This document shows positions 43,729 to 52,764 of a stretch of 64,000 bases of DNA, one piece after another. The notes below the pieces were generated by a model. The model saw only the letters and a list, made by a program, of their open reading frames with translations. It did not search any database and was not told the DNA's origin. The position numbers were made by a program, and so were the translations under genes. The stretch comes from Azohydromonas caseinilytica (GTDB lineage Bacteria; Pseudomonadota; Gammaproteobacteria; Burkholderiales; Burkholderiaceae_C). The stretch lies in contig NZ_JABBFW010000005.1 of NCBI RefSeq assembly GCF_012927045.1, positions 248,001 through 312,000 of the forward strand. The letters run 5' to 3'. Every line of letters begins with the position of its first letter. Within the stretch, counting starts at the first letter, position 1.

Positions 43729-44325
43729 TCAGTACGGCGCCGCCAGCCAGCGCTCGATCTGCGGCCGGCGGTCGTTGCCCCAGAACGGCTCGCCGTCCAC
43801 GACGATCCAGGGCGCCCCGAAGATACCCGCGGCGATGGCCTGGTCGTTGACCTGCTTCAGATGCGCCTTCCATTGCGGATCGGCGCATGCGGCCTGCGCC
43901 TGCGCCGCATCGATGCCGCAGCGCTCGGCCAGCGCCAGCAGCGCGGGCAGCTCGTCGAGCAGCACGCCCTCGGCGAAGTAGGCCGCCAGCCCATGGCGGG
44001 CCCAGGCCGCGGCGCGGGACGGGTCCTGCGCCTGCAGCCACCAGAAGATGCGCGCGGCGTTGTGCGTGGCGATGGGAAAGCGCGGCGGCGGCCGGTAGGG
44101 CGCGCCCTCGAAGCGCGCCGAGCGCTCGAAGTCGCGCAGCATGTACGCGCCCTTGAGCGGGTAGGACGCCGGCGGACGCAGCTCCGCCGCGGCCAGCGTG
44201 GCGCCCAGCAGCATGGCGTGCCAGCGCACGGTGCGGCCATGGCGCGCAGCCAGCGGCTCGATCCAGGTCGAGGCCAGGTACGAGTAGGGCGAGGAAAAAT
44301 CGAACCAGAAGTCAATGGTGCTCAT
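43729..44325 (-). CDS. 2-hydroxychromene-2-carboxylate isomerase family protein (DsbA fold), copy B
   Basis: This 198-residue homologue of copy A starts MSTIDFWFDFSSPYSYLASTWIEPLA, with the glutathione-site Ser in SSPYSYLA and the closing motif AGIFGAPWIVVDGEPFWGNDR. A GTG six bases upstream is possible, but the ATG at 44325 is preferred. The two copies are clearly diverged, so they are likely to have different substrates. Confidence 0.87.
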   Translation of the reverse strand: MSTIDFWFDFSSPYSYLASTWIEPLAARHGRTVRWHAMLLGATLAAAELRPPASYPLKGAYMLRDFERSARFEGAPYRPPPRFPIATHNAARIFWWLQAQDPSRAAAWARHGLAAYFAEGVLLDELPALLALAERCGIDAAQAQAACADPQWKAHLKQVNDQAIAAGIFGAPWIVVDGEPFWGNDRRPQIERWLAAPY

Positions 44326-44426
44326 GCCCACACGCTAGCGGCCCCATGCCTGTGCCGTATCGGCGCATTCCCTTGCGTCAGAAGAAAACAGCCGCGTTGA
44401 AATCTGGGCACGATGGATGCTTGACC

Positions 44427-45056
44427 ATGAACATGCTGCTTGAACTCGTCGTCCTGCTCGCCGCCTGCGGCGCGGCCCTGTACTTCAGGCCCTGGGCGAC
44501 GCTGCGCGCGGCCGATCTGCGCCACCCCTGGCTGGCCTCGCTGGTGCTGCTGCCCTGGGTGTGGTCGTTCCAGAGCGTGCTGCCCGGCGGGCCGCCGCTG
44601 CAGCTGTCCTGCGCGGCGCTGCTGGTGCTCATGTTCGGCTGGCCGCTGGCCGTACTGAGCTGCGTGCCGGTGGCAATCTGCACGGCGCTGATCGACGCCA
44701 GCGGCGCTCAAGCCGCGCTGCACCAGGCGGTGTGGAACGGCGTGCTGCCGGCCACGATGGCGCTGGGACTGGGCATCGTGACGCGGCGCTGGCTGCCGCA
44801 GCACCTGATGGTCTACATCCTGGCGCGCGGCTTCGGCGCCACGCTGCTGGCCATGGCGCTGGTTGGGGTGCTGTGGTTGCTGCGCCATCCGCTGCCGCCG
44901 GGCAGCGACGTGGCCGCCGTGCTCACCGGGCGCTGGCTGGTGGCCTGGAGCGATGCCGTGCTCAGCGGCATGCTGTGCGCCATCTTCGTGGCCTGGCGCC
45001 CGCAATGGCTGCTCACTTACTCCGACCGGCGCTACCTGCCGGTGGCGCCGCGCTGA
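44427..45056 (+). CDS. Integral membrane protein, CbiM-like/COG3235 type
   Basis: This 209-residue protein has six or seven hydrophobic helices (MLLELVVLLAACGAALYF, LASLVLLPWVWSF, LQLSCAALLVLMFGWPLAVLSCVPVAICTALI, VLPATMALGLGIV, GFGATLLAMALVGVLWLL). The layout and the WRPQWLLTYSDRRYL tail resemble COG3235, a group related to the permease of energy-coupling transporters. No ATPase or cobalt gene is adjacent, so the substrate is open. It is divergent from the isomerase copy B and ends at a strong terminator. Confidence 0.55.
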   Translation: MNMLLELVVLLAACGAALYFRPWATLRAADLRHPWLASLVLLPWVWSFQSVLPGGPPLQLSCAALLVLMFGWPLAVLSCVPVAICTALIDASGAQAALHQAVWNGVLPATMALGLGIVTRRWLPQHLMVYILARGFGATLLAMALVGVLWLLRHPLPPGSDVAAVLTGRWLVAWSDAVLSGMLCAIFVAWRPQWLLTYSDRRYLPVAPR

Positions 45057-45081
45057 AGGCAGCGCCGGCCACATCCTGACC

Positions 45082-45112
45082 GCGAAGGGCCGCCCACCGG
45101 GCGGCCCTTCGC
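45082..45112. terminator. Hairpin between converging genes
   Basis: A perfect 14-bp stem GCGAAGGGCCGCCC / GGGCGGCCCTTCGC with a three-base loop sits between the membrane protein and the SDR gene. There is only a short T-rich tail, so termination may depend on the stem strength. Confidence 0.75.
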
Positions 45113-45118
45113 ACTTTC

Positions 45119-45784
45119 CTACCAGGGAATCACCCGCCCCTGCTCGTCAAAGAAACTGCCGCTCTGCTCCGGCCTCAGCCCGGCCAGCACGCGGCGCTGC
45201 GCCGCGACGCTCTCTTCCACCGACAGCGGTGCCCCCTCCCCGCCCATGGCCGTGCGCACCCAGCCCGGGTGCAGCGCCACGCAGGTGGCGCGGCCCTGCA
45301 GCACGAGGGCGGCGTCCTTGAGCACCGAGTTCAACGCCGCCTTGGAGGCGCGGTACAGCCATGACGACGGCGAGTTGCGGCCGCCAATCGAGGCCATCAC
45401 CGAGGACAGCACGGCCAGTGTGCCGCCCGGCGCCAGGCCCTCGGCCATCACCGGCAGCAGCCGCATCGCGCCCAGCACGTTGACGTGCATCACGGCGTCG
45501 AAGTCGGCCTGCGTGGGCGGCTCCAGCCCGGCGCTGCGCGGCCCGATCAGCCCGGCGCAGTAGATCGCCACGTCCAGTCCCAGGCCGTCCAGGCGCCAGC
45601 TCAGGCTGGAGGCGCTGGCCGCGTCCGCCACGTCCAGCTCCCAGGCCGTGGCGCCCAGGGCCTGCACCGCCGTCAGCTGTTCTCCACGCGCCGTGGCCCA
45701 CACCTGCGCGCCGGCCTCGCGGTACTGGCGCACGAACTCCAGGCCGATGCCGCGCGACGCGCCGATGACCAGAACCTTTTGCAT
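45119..45784 (-). CDS. Short-chain dehydrogenase/reductase
   Basis: This 221-residue Rossmann protein has the NAD(P)-binding GASRGIGLEF, and Arg in ATARGEQL may select NADP. The catalytic Tyr-Lys pair is in YRASKAALN, with Ser and NAG-like parts before it (IYCAGLIG). Short SDRs of this kind resemble the CsgA/sniffer group, and the substrate is not predictable. It starts 95 bases before the end of the aceK gene in the minus direction and is probably a separate unit. Confidence 0.88.
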   Translation of the reverse strand: MQKVLVIGASRGIGLEFVRQYREAGAQVWATARGEQLTAVQALGATAWELDVADAASASSLSWRLDGLGLDVAIYCAGLIGPRSAGLEPPTQADFDAVMHVNVLGAMRLLPVMAEGLAPGGTLAVLSSVMASIGGRNSPSSWLYRASKAALNSVLKDAALVLQGRATCVALHPGWVRTAMGGEGAPLSVEESVAAQRRVLAGLRPEQSGSFFDEQGRVIPW

Positions 45785-45879
45785 GCTGGCTGTCTTCCTT
45801 TCCGCCGGACTTGGCGATGCGCCGGGGCTGGGATTCCACGGGGCAAGCCGCGGCCCCGGCCGCGGCGCCCTGGCGGCCT

Positions 45880-47703
45880 TCAGTCCTGTGCCGCGTCGGC
45901 CAGCACCGCCACGGCGGCGCGCTGGTTGACGAAGCGCTTGTGCGGGTCGTAGGGGAAGACGTCGTGCACGTCGCCGGCCTGGATGCGCTGCTTGTGCACG
46001 TTCCAGAAGTCGGCGTCGAGCAGGTCGGCGTGGTGCTTCATGAACACCTCGCGCACGCTGGCGTTGCCCAGCAGGAAGGGGCCGAAGGTCTCCGGGAACA
46101 CGTCCTTGGGGCCGACGTGGTACCAGATCTCGCCCGACATCTCCTCTTCCTCATTGCGCGGCTGGGGCACCTTGCGGAAGTTGCAGTCGGTCAGGTATTC
46201 GATCTCGTCGTAGTCGTAGAACACGACCTTCCCGTTGCGCGTGACGCCGAAGTTCTTCCACAGCATGTCGCCGGGGAAGATGTTGGCCGCCACCAGGTCC
46301 TTGATGGCGTTGCCGTACTCGATCACCGCATGCTCGATCTGCTCGGGCGTGGCCTCCTGCAGGAAGATGTTCAGCGGGATCATCCGGCGCTCGATGTAGA
46401 CATGCTTGAGGATCACCTCCAGCTGCCCGTCGCCGTCGCGGTCGGAGATCTCCACCAGGCTGGGGCAGTAGTGCAGCAGCTCCTCCACCAGCGCGTCCTC
46501 GAAGCGCGCGCGCGGGAAGGCCACGTTGCTGTACTCCAGCGTGTCGGCCATGCGCCCGACGCGGTCGTGCGTCTTCACCAGCTGGTACTTGCCCTGGATG
46601 ATCTCGCGCGTGGTCTCCTTGGGCGGCGGGTAGAAGTCCTTGATGCACTTGAAGACGAAGGGAAAGCTCGGCAGGTCGAACACCAGCATCACCATGCCCT
46701 TGATGCCCGGCGCAATGCGGAACTTGTCGGTCGAGTGGCGCTGGTGGTAGAGGAAGTCGCGGTAGAACAGGTTCTTGCCCTGCTTCTGCAGGCCAATGGC
46801 GCTGTAGATCTCCGAGCGCGGCTTGCGCGGCATGAGGCTGCGCAGGAACTGCACGTAGGCCGCCGGAATCTCCATGTCCACCATGAAGTAGGCGCGCGCG
46901 AAGCTGAACAGCAGCAGCAGGTCCTCCTCGCCGAACAGCACCGCGTCGATGGCCAGCGTCTGGCCCTCCTGCGCGTGCAGGATCGGCAGCGCGAACGAGG
47001 TCTCGTGGAAGCCGTTGACGATCTTGCCCACGATGTAGCCGCCCTTGTTGCGGAAGAACATCGACGACAGCACCTGGATCTGGAAGTTGGTGCGCCAGCG
47101 CGTGTCGCCGAGCTGGCGGCGCATCGCCTCCAGCACGTGGTCGATGTCGCGGTCCAGGTCCTCGAAGGGCAGCTTGAGCTGGAAGTTGTGGACGATGCGC
47201 AGCAGCGTCTCGCGCAGCGTCGGCGGCGTCGGGTAGTAGGCGCGGTAGGTGGGCGCCGCGGCGGGCTCGTCGTTCTCGATGTACTCGGTGGAGACCGCCG
47301 GGCGCACGAAGATGAAGTCGTTGTGGAAGTAGTTGTGGTGCAGGATCTTGGTCGTGACCGAGTTGAAGAAGGTCTCGGCGCACTCGGGCTGGTGATGGTT
47401 GGTCAGCAGCCCGATGTAGTGCAGCTTGACTTGCTGCCAGGTGTCCATCGGCAGGCTTGACGCCCGGAATTCCGTCTGCAAGCGCTCGGCGGCCTCCTCC
47501 ACCCGCTTGTCGTAGAACTCGATGCGCTCGCGCTGCGCGCGCTGCTGGCCATGCCAGTCGGCCTGCTCGAAGCGCTGCTTGGCCGCGGCACTGGTCTCGC
47601 GGAACAGCCGGTAGTGGCGGTTGAAGCCCTCCAGCAGCGCGCCGGCAATGGCGTAGGCGCGGCTGTCGTCGAGCAGCCGCGGGAACAGGCTGGGGTTGTT
47701 CAT
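45880..47703 (-). CDS. aceK: Isocitrate dehydrogenase kinase/phosphatase
   Basis: This 607-residue cytoplasmic bifunctional enzyme phosphorylates and dephosphorylates isocitrate dehydrogenase and so switches carbon between the Krebs cycle and the glyoxylate shunt during growth on acetate. Typical segments are [17 protein letters not shown]-like [10 protein letters not shown], a kinase ATP loop near [20 protein letters not shown], and catalytic-loop-like [26 protein letters not shown] precedes the ATG at 47703; a GTG one codon earlier is possible. No aceA/aceB neighbours are present; actP in the same window fits acetate use. Confidence 0.97.
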   Translation of the reverse strand: MNNPSLFPRLLDDSRAYAIAGALLEGFNRHYRLFRETSAAAKQRFEQADWHGQQRAQRERIEFYDKRVEEAAERLQTEFRASSLPMDTWQQVKLHYIGLLTNHHQPECAETFFNSVTTKILHHNYFHNDFIFVRPAVSTEYIENDEPAAAPTYRAYYPTPPTLRETLLRIVHNFQLKLPFEDLDRDIDHVLEAMRRQLGDTRWRTNFQIQVLSSMFFRNKGGYIVGKIVNGFHETSFALPILHAQEGQTLAIDAVLFGEEDLLLLFSFARAYFMVDMEIPAAYVQFLRSLMPRKPRSEIYSAIGLQKQGKNLFYRDFLYHQRHSTDKFRIAPGIKGMVMLVFDLPSFPFVFKCIKDFYPPPKETTREIIQGKYQLVKTHDRVGRMADTLEYSNVAFPRARFEDALVEELLHYCPSLVEISDRDGDGQLEVILKHVYIERRMIPLNIFLQEATPEQIEHAVIEYGNAIKDLVAANIFPGDMLWKNFGVTRNGKVVFYDYDEIEYLTDCNFRKVPQPRNEEEEMSGEIWYHVGPKDVFPETFGPFLLGNASVREVFMKHHADLLDADFWNVHKQRIQAGDVHDVFPYDPHKRFVNQRAAVAVLADAAQD

Positions 47704-47738
47704 CACCGGGGGCCTCCTCCGCGCTGTCGTCGTCGTGC

Positions 47739-48542
47739 TCAGGCCACCGGCGGCTGGGCCTGGATTTCGGCCTCGCTCTCGGCTTCGGTGTCAGGCTCGG
47801 CTTGAGCGGCGGCCTGCGGCCGGGGCGCGGCGCCGATGGCCTCGATCTCGGTCTCGTCATCGGCCTTGGGCGGCGGCGGCGGCAGCGCCTCCACGCGCCG
47901 GTGCAGCGCCCGCAGCGCCTTCTCGTAGGCCGGCGCCACGTCGTCGGGGCCGCCCACGGTCATGCACAGGTCCTGCAGCAGCCCGTTGTGCAGCCCGTAC
48001 ACCCAGCCGTGCACCACCACGCTCTGGCCGCGCAGCCAGGCGTCCTTGACCACCGTGGTCTGGCACACGTTGAGCGCCTGCTCCAGCACGTTGAGCTCGC
48101 ACAGGGCGTCGATGCGGTGCTCGACGGGCACGCTGTAGAGCCAGTCGCGGTGCTTGTCGCGCACGTCCTGCACGTGGCGCAGCCAGTTGTCCACCAGGCC
48201 CACGCGCAGGTCGTTGAGCGCGGCCTTCACGCCGCCGCAGTTGGAGTGGCCCACCACGATCACGTGCTGCACGCGCAGCGCATCCACGGCGTACTGCAGC
48301 ACCGACAGGCAGTTGAGGTCGGAGTGGGCCACCACGTTGGCCACGTTGCGGTGCACGAACAGCTCGCCCGGCAGCAGCCCGACCAGCTCGTTGGCCGGCA
48401 CGCGCGAGTCGGCGCAGCCGATCCACAGGTACTGCGGCGTCTGCTGCTTGAGCAGCCGCGAGAAGAAGCCGGGCTCGCGGGCCTCGGTCTGGTCGGCCCA
48501 CTGCTGGTTGCGCTCGAAGAGGTCTTGCAGGTCGTTGGACAT
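47739..48542 (-). CDS. can: Beta-class carbonic anhydrase
   Basis: This 267-residue zinc enzyme interconverts CO2 and bicarbonate. Zinc ligands are Cys43 (WIGCADSR, with Asp45 and Arg47), His and Cys in VVGHSNCGG (about 99 and 102). The Can-type core ends near residue 220. The remaining 45 residues form an acidic, Ala/Glu-rich tail ([21 protein letters not shown]) not needed for catalysis and absent from most homologues. It lies directly upstream of aceK in the same direction. Confidence 0.93.
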   Translation of the reverse strand: MSNDLQDLFERNQQWADQTEAREPGFFSRLLKQQTPQYLWIGCADSRVPANELVGLLPGELFVHRNVANVVAHSDLNCLSVLQYAVDALRVQHVIVVGHSNCGGVKAALNDLRVGLVDNWLRHVQDVRDKHRDWLYSVPVEHRIDALCELNVLEQALNVCQTTVVKDAWLRGQSVVVHGWVYGLHNGLLQDLCMTVGGPDDVAPAYEKALRALHRRVEALPPPPPKADDETEIEAIGAAPRPQAAAQAEPDTEAESEAEIQAQPPVA

Positions 48543-48640
48543 GGCGGGAGAAGGTTGCTTGGGGAACGGGTGGGAGGCGGGAGGGGGACGGCGCGCCGTG
48601 CGCGGCGCGCGTCGCGGCTCCGGCAGGCTGTGCCGGCGCG

Positions 48641-49096
48641 TCAGCCGCGCACGTCGGGGCGGCCCTGCACCGTCATCATGGTGGCGGTCATGGTGGCCAC
48701 CAGCTTCTCGGGCCCGCCACTCTCGTGCTGCAGCGCGCGGGCCTCGACCACGCTGATGGTGCGCCCGGCCTTGAGCACGCGCGCGTCGCAGCGCAGCCAC
48801 GGGCCCTGCGCGGGCGCCAGCAGGTTGACCTTGAACTCCACCGACAGCACCGAGGCGTCGGCCGGCATGAGCGAGAAGGCGGCGTAGCCGCAGGCCGAGT
48901 CCAGCGCCGCGGTCAGCATGCCCGCGTGCATGAAGTCATGCTGCTGCGACAGCTCAGGCTTGTGGCGCAGCACCACCACCACATGCCCCGGCGACACCGC
49001 CTCCAGCGTGGCGCCCAGGGTGCGCATCGCGCCCTGGCGGGCGAAGCTCTCGCGCACGCGCTGTGCATAGCCGGCATCTGCGGGAACGAAGCTCAT
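48641..49096 (-). CDS. PaaI-type hotdog thioesterase
   Basis: This 151-residue hotdog-fold protein has the motif SQQHDFMHAGMLTAALDSACGYAAF, where His, Asp/Gly and Asp line the active site of PaaI/YdiI-like thioesterases, and SVEFKVNLLAPA. It likely hydrolyses acyl-CoA. GGAGG five bases before the ATG at 49096 fixes the start. It diverges from the MBL hydrolase gene. Confidence 0.9.
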   Translation of the reverse strand: MSFVPADAGYAQRVRESFARQGAMRTLGATLEAVSPGHVVVVLRHKPELSQQHDFMHAGMLTAALDSACGYAAFSLMPADASVLSVEFKVNLLAPAQGPWLRCDARVLKAGRTISVVEARALQHESGGPEKLVATMTATMMTVQGRPDVRG

Positions 49097-49160
49097 CAAT
49101 CCTCCGGTTACTGGGCACGGGTTCCCGGATTCTAGGGGGGCCTCGCTACACTGCCCGCGC

Positions 49161-50219
49161 ATGACAGCTGTACCGGATCAGGCCCTGCGCTACCCGCTGG
49201 GCGACACGTTGCCCGCACCGGGCCAGGCCCTGGAGCTGGCGCCGGGCGTGCGCTGGGTGCGCATGGCGCTGCCCTTCGCGCTGGACCACGTCAACGTCTG
49301 GCTGCTGCGCGAGCGGCTCGACGGCGTTGACGGCTGGAGCGTGGTGGACACCGGCATCGCCAACGACGCCACGCGCGCGGCCTGGGAGCGCGTCTTCGCC
49401 GAGGCCCTGGACGGGCTGCCGCTGCTGCGCGTGATCGTCACGCACATGCACCCGGACCACATCGGGCTGGCGCACTGGCTCACCGAGCGCTGGAACTGCC
49501 GGCTGTGGATCAGCGCCACCGACTACCACGCCGCCTGCCACGGCAGCCGCAGCACCACCGGCCACGGCGGCGCCGCCGCGGCGGCCTTCTTCCGCAGCCA
49601 CGGGCTGGCGGACGCGCAGGCGCTGGCCAAGGTGCGCGAGCGCGGCAACTACTACGCCAGCATGGTGCCGCAGGTGCCCTCGCAGTACCGGCGGCTGCTC
49701 GACGGCATGCGGCTGCCCGTGAGCGGCCACGAGTGGGAATGCATCGTGGGCTACGGCCACGCGCCCGAGCACATCAGCCTGCACTGCCCGACGCTGCGCG
49801 TGCTGATCTCGGGCGACATGCTGCTGCCGCGCATCTCCACCAACGTCAGCGTGCTGGACCTGGAGCCCGAGGCCAACCCGCTGCCGCTGTACCTGGCCTC
49901 GCTGGAGCGGCTGGCGCAGCTGCCGCCGGACACGCTGGTGCTGCCCTCGCATGGCAAACCCTTCGTCGGCATCCCGCAGCGGGTGGCGCAGCTGCGCCAG
50001 CACCACGACGCGCGGCTGCAGGAGGTGCTGCAGGCCTGCGCCCGCGAGCCGCTGCATGCCGCGGCGCTGCTGCCGGTGCTGTTCCGCCGCCCGCTGGACA
50101 TGCACCAGACCACCTTCGCCATGGGCGAGGCCATCGCCCACCTGCACGCGCTGTGGCTCTCCGGCCAGCTGCGCCGCCACGCGGACGCGGATGGCGTCTG
50201 GCGCTTCGGGAAGGCCTGA
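49161..50219 (+). CDS. Metallo-beta-lactamase-fold hydrolase
   Basis: This 352-residue protein has the metal-binding motif T94-H95-M-H97-P-D99-H100 (THMHPDHIG), the later His in VGYGHAPEHISLHCP, Asp in LISGDMLLP and His in LPSHGKPF. It resembles the MBL hydrolases annotated near fatty-acid or aromatic catabolism and may act on a thioester or lactone. Divergent transcription from the thioesterase suggests related substrates; this is inference. Confidence 0.88.
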   Translation: MTAVPDQALRYPLGDTLPAPGQALELAPGVRWVRMALPFALDHVNVWLLRERLDGVDGWSVVDTGIANDATRAAWERVFAEALDGLPLLRVIVTHMHPDHIGLAHWLTERWNCRLWISATDYHAACHGSRSTTGHGGAAAAAFFRSHGLADAQALAKVRERGNYYASMVPQVPSQYRRLLDGMRLPVSGHEWECIVGYGHAPEHISLHCPTLRVLISGDMLLPRISTNVSVLDLEPEANPLPLYLASLERLAQLPPDTLVLPSHGKPFVGIPQRVAQLRQHHDARLQEVLQACAREPLHAAALLPVLFRRPLDMHQTTFAMGEAIAHLHALWLSGQLRRHADADGVWRFGKA

Positions 50220-50600
50220 AGCCGGCAAACGGGATTGTCAGTCCCCAGGCAACCGCCACCTCACTTCTCAGCCAGGAGTGAGATCAATGTCAACCGCAGG
50301 TGGACAATCCAGCCGCACGGGCCACGGGCCGCGGCGCAGCACAGGCGCCTGAAGCGGGTGCGCTGAGAAAAATGGGCCTGCCCACCCGCGTGGACAGGCC
50401 CATTGCAGTGCACCGCCCTCGCCGTCGGACGCGGCCTCCTCCCTCGGTGCACGCCGTCATGGACAGCGTGCCGCCAGTCTGGGGCCGCTCCAAATCCGAG
50501 TGACGCACCGACGCACGGGCCGACGTGAACCATGCACGCTTCCGGCCACAGGCCGCGCCCGAGCGGATCGGTGAATTTCTCCGGCCGGCGCGGGACTTTC
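50220..50600. other. Intergenic region, 381 bp
   Basis: It holds one minus-strand terminator-like hairpin and a possible 21-codon open frame at 50287-50352 (MSTAGGQSSRTGHG...) with AGGAG nine bases before the ATG. The short frame has no recognisable relatives and may be chance. Nothing else is seen. Confidence 0.5.
50366..50404 (-). terminator. Terminator for the minus-strand M48 peptidase operon
   Basis: Read on the minus strand, the 10-bp stem AATGGGCCTG / CAGGCCCATT with a 14-base loop runs into TTTTCTC. It lies about 200 bases after the M48 stop. Confidence 0.7.
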
Positions 50601-51383
50601 TCACTCCAGCGCCGGCAGCACCGCGGCGCGCAGCGCGGCACGGCGCTGCTCGAAATCGGGCAGCACGGCGCGCACATGGGCCCAGAACGCGGCGCTGTGG
50701 TTCATCTCGCGCAGGTGCGCCAGCTCGTGCACCACCACGTAGTCGATGAGCGCGGGCGCCAGGTGCACCAGGCGCCAGTTGAGGCGGATCACGCCGGCGG
50801 CGCTGGCGCTGCCCCAGCGCGTGGCCGCGGCCGACAGCGCCAGCCGCGCCGGGCGCACGCCCATGCGGGGCGCGTACAGCGCGCAGCGTTCCTTGAAGAC
50901 CTCCAGCGCCCGCGTCTGCAGCCAGCCGCGCAGCGCGGCGGCCCATTGCGCCGGCGGCGCCTCGTCGGGCAGCGGCACGTGCAGCAGCTCGCCATCGAGC
51001 CGCCAGGCCGGCGCCTGGGCCTGCAGCCGCAGCGTCCGGCCCAGGCAAGGCAGCGGCGCCTGCGGCCCCCACACCGGCTGCGCCTCCTGGCGGCGCAGCG
51101 CCCGCTCCTGCTGCGCGGCGAGGTGGCGCAGGATCCACGCCGCCTTGGCCTGCAGCACCTGCTCGACCTGGGCCAGCGTGGCGGCGCGCGGGGCGGCCAC
51201 GCGCAAGCCCTGGGCATCGACCACCAGCCCGATGCTGCGGCGCTGGCTGCGCCGCAGCGCGTAGGCCACCTCGCCGCCGGGCAGCGTCACGGCATGCCGG
51301 GCCTCGGGATGGCGCCACAGCGAGGGGGCCGGCACCCCGGCCGGTGCCGCGGCAGGAGCAACGGGCGCCGTGCGGCGGCTCAA
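50601..51383 (-). CDS. YgjP-like (M48/DUF45) metallopeptidase
   Basis: This 260-residue protein has the zinc motif HELAHLREMNHSAAFW (HExxH then x-N-H), preceded by IRLNWRLVHLAPALIDYVVV, typical of the YgjP-like predicted metal-dependent hydrolases. No ATG fits; the TTG at 51383 overlaps the plsC stop as TTGA and has a suitable context, while a GTG about 12 codons later is possible. It ends the glyQ-glyS-gmhB-plsC run. The substrate is unknown. Confidence 0.82.
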   Translation of the reverse strand: MSRRTAPVAPAAAPAGVPAPSLWRHPEARHAVTLPGGEVAYALRRSQRRSIGLVVDAQGLRVAAPRAATLAQVEQVLQAKAAWILRHLAAQQERALRRQEAQPVWGPQAPLPCLGRTLRLQAQAPAWRLDGELLHVPLPDEAPPAQWAAALRGWLQTRALEVFKERCALYAPRMGVRPARLALSAAATRWGSASAAGVIRLNWRLVHLAPALIDYVVVHELAHLREMNHSAAFWAHVRAVLPDFEQRRAALRAAVLPALE

Positions 51384-52162
51384 GTCCGGGCGGCGGCGGC
51401 CGGGTGCACGCCGTCCGCGGCGTAGGCCTCGGGGTCGAGGCGGCGCATCTCGGCCTCGATCCAGCCCTGCACCTCGCGCGTGAGCGACTCGGCGCTGCGA
51501 CCCGCCACGGGGATGGGCGCGCCGATGGAGATGTCGATCACGCCCGGGCGCAGCAGCCAGCTCTTGCGCGGCCAGCAGCGCGCGGAAGTGACGGCCACGG
51601 GCACCAGCGGCACGCCGGTAGCCAGCGCCAGGCGCGCCGCGCCGCTCTGGTAGCGGCCCTGCTCGCCGCGCGGCACGCGCGTGCCCTCGGGGAACATGAT
51701 CACCCAGGTGCCGTGCGACATGAACTTGCGGCCCTGCGAGGCGACCTTGTTCCAGGCCTCGGTGCGCTTGCTGCGGTCGATGTGGATCATGTCCAGCCGC
51801 GCCATGGCCCAGCCGAAGAACGGGATGTAGAGCAGCTCGCGCTTGAACACGTAGGCCAGCGGGTGCGGCATCAGCGCCGGGAAAGCGAAGGTTTCCCAGG
51901 TGGACTGGTGCTTGGCCGCCAGCAGCACGGCCTCGGTCTTTCCCTTGGGCAGGTGCTCCATGCCCTGGATGCGCCAGCGCACGCCGCAGATCCAGCGCGC
52001 GCCCAGGATGGCCGTGCGCAGCCAGCCCGCGCACATCCAGTACACCGGGTTGCCGCGCATGAAGATGGAGGCCAGCACCACCGTCAGCGACCAGGGAACG
52101 ACCGTGACGGCCAGGAAGACGAGGTAGAGCGCCGAGCGCAGGATGGACAGCAGGCGACCCAT
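51380..52162 (-). CDS. plsC: 1-acyl-sn-glycerol-3-phosphate acyltransferase
   Basis: This 260-residue membrane acyltransferase makes phosphatidic acid. N-terminal hydrophobic helices (LYLVFLAVTVVPWSLTVVLASIF) are followed by motif I KHQSTWETF, a HX4E variant of the usual HX4D, then IHIDRSKR, motif III MFPEGTRVPRG and motif IV GVPLVPVAV. It overlaps the M48 gene and follows gmhB by one base of overlap. Confidence 0.92.
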   Translation of the reverse strand: MGRLLSILRSALYLVFLAVTVVPWSLTVVLASIFMRGNPVYWMCAGWLRTAILGARWICGVRWRIQGMEHLPKGKTEAVLLAAKHQSTWETFAFPALMPHPLAYVFKRELLYIPFFGWAMARLDMIHIDRSKRTEAWNKVASQGRKFMSHGTWVIMFPEGTRVPRGEQGRYQSGAARLALATGVPLVPVAVTSARCWPRKSWLLRPGVIDISIGAPIPVAGRSAESLTREVQGWIEAEMRRLDPEAYAADGVHPAAAART

Positions 52163-52764
52163 CAGCGGCTGCCTTCCGGATCGGCGCCGGCCTCGGGCTG
52201 CTCGCGCTGCAGCAGGTAGTCGGCAAAGGCGGACAGGTCGGCATGCACCTGCAGCCCGGGCACCTGCGCCAGCAGCTGCTGCAGCTGCGCGTCGTCCAGC
52301 GACGCGCCGCGGCCGCTGCGCAGCAGGTGCGGCTGGCAGCCCGCGGCGCGCGCCGCGAGCATGTCGCGCGCGGTGTCGCCCACCAGCGGCACCTGCGTCA
52401 GGTCCGCGCCGTAGCGGCGGCCGATGTCGAGCATCAGCCCGGGCAGCGGCTTGCGGCAGTCGCAGTGGTCCTCGGGCGTGTGCGGGCACAGGAAGACGGC
52501 GTCGATGCGTCCGCCCTGCTGCGCCAGCAGCTTCATCATGTGCGCGTGCACGGCGTTGAGCGAGGTCATGTCGATCATCCCGCGCCCGATGCCGGCCTGG
52601 TTGGTGGCGATCACCACATGCCAGCCGGCATGGTTCAGCCGCGCCAGCGCCTCCAGCGCGCCGGGCACCGGCACCCACTCCGACGGCTCCTTGACGTGGT
52701 CCTCGCGGTACTGGTTGAGGACGCCGTCGCGGCCCAGGATGACAAGTTTCGGTATGGGGGTCAT
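52162..52764 (-). CDS. gmhB: D-glycero-beta-D-manno-heptose 1,7-bisphosphate 7-phosphatase, nucleophile Asp absent
   Basis: This 200-residue HAD phosphatase removes the 7-phosphate in ADP-heptose synthesis for LPS core. Motif II is VIATNQAGIGRG, the Cys/His zinc loop is CPHTPEDHCDCRKPLPGL and motif IV is LVGDTARDML. Motif I reads VILGRDGVLN: Gly11 (codon GGC) stands where HAD phosphatases have the nucleophilic Asp (DRDG), while the second Asp (13) is kept. Either catalysis is altered or lost, or the base is an error. The ATG at 52764 overlaps the glyS stop (ATGA). The rest of the protein is intact. Confidence 0.88.
   Translation of the reverse strand: MTPIPKLVILGRDGVLNQYREDHVKEPSEWVPVPGALEALARLNHAGWHVVIATNQAGIGRGMIDMTSLNAVHAHMMKLLAQQGGRIDAVFLCPHTPEDHCDCRKPLPGLMLDIGRRYGADLTQVPLVGDTARDMLAARAAGCQPHLLRSGRGASLDDAQLQQLLAQVPGLQVHADLSAFADYLLQREQPEAGADPEGSR

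Noticed and set aside
50287-50352. 21-codon gene
   Set aside because: It has a ribosome binding site, but there is no recognisable conserved sequence to support it.
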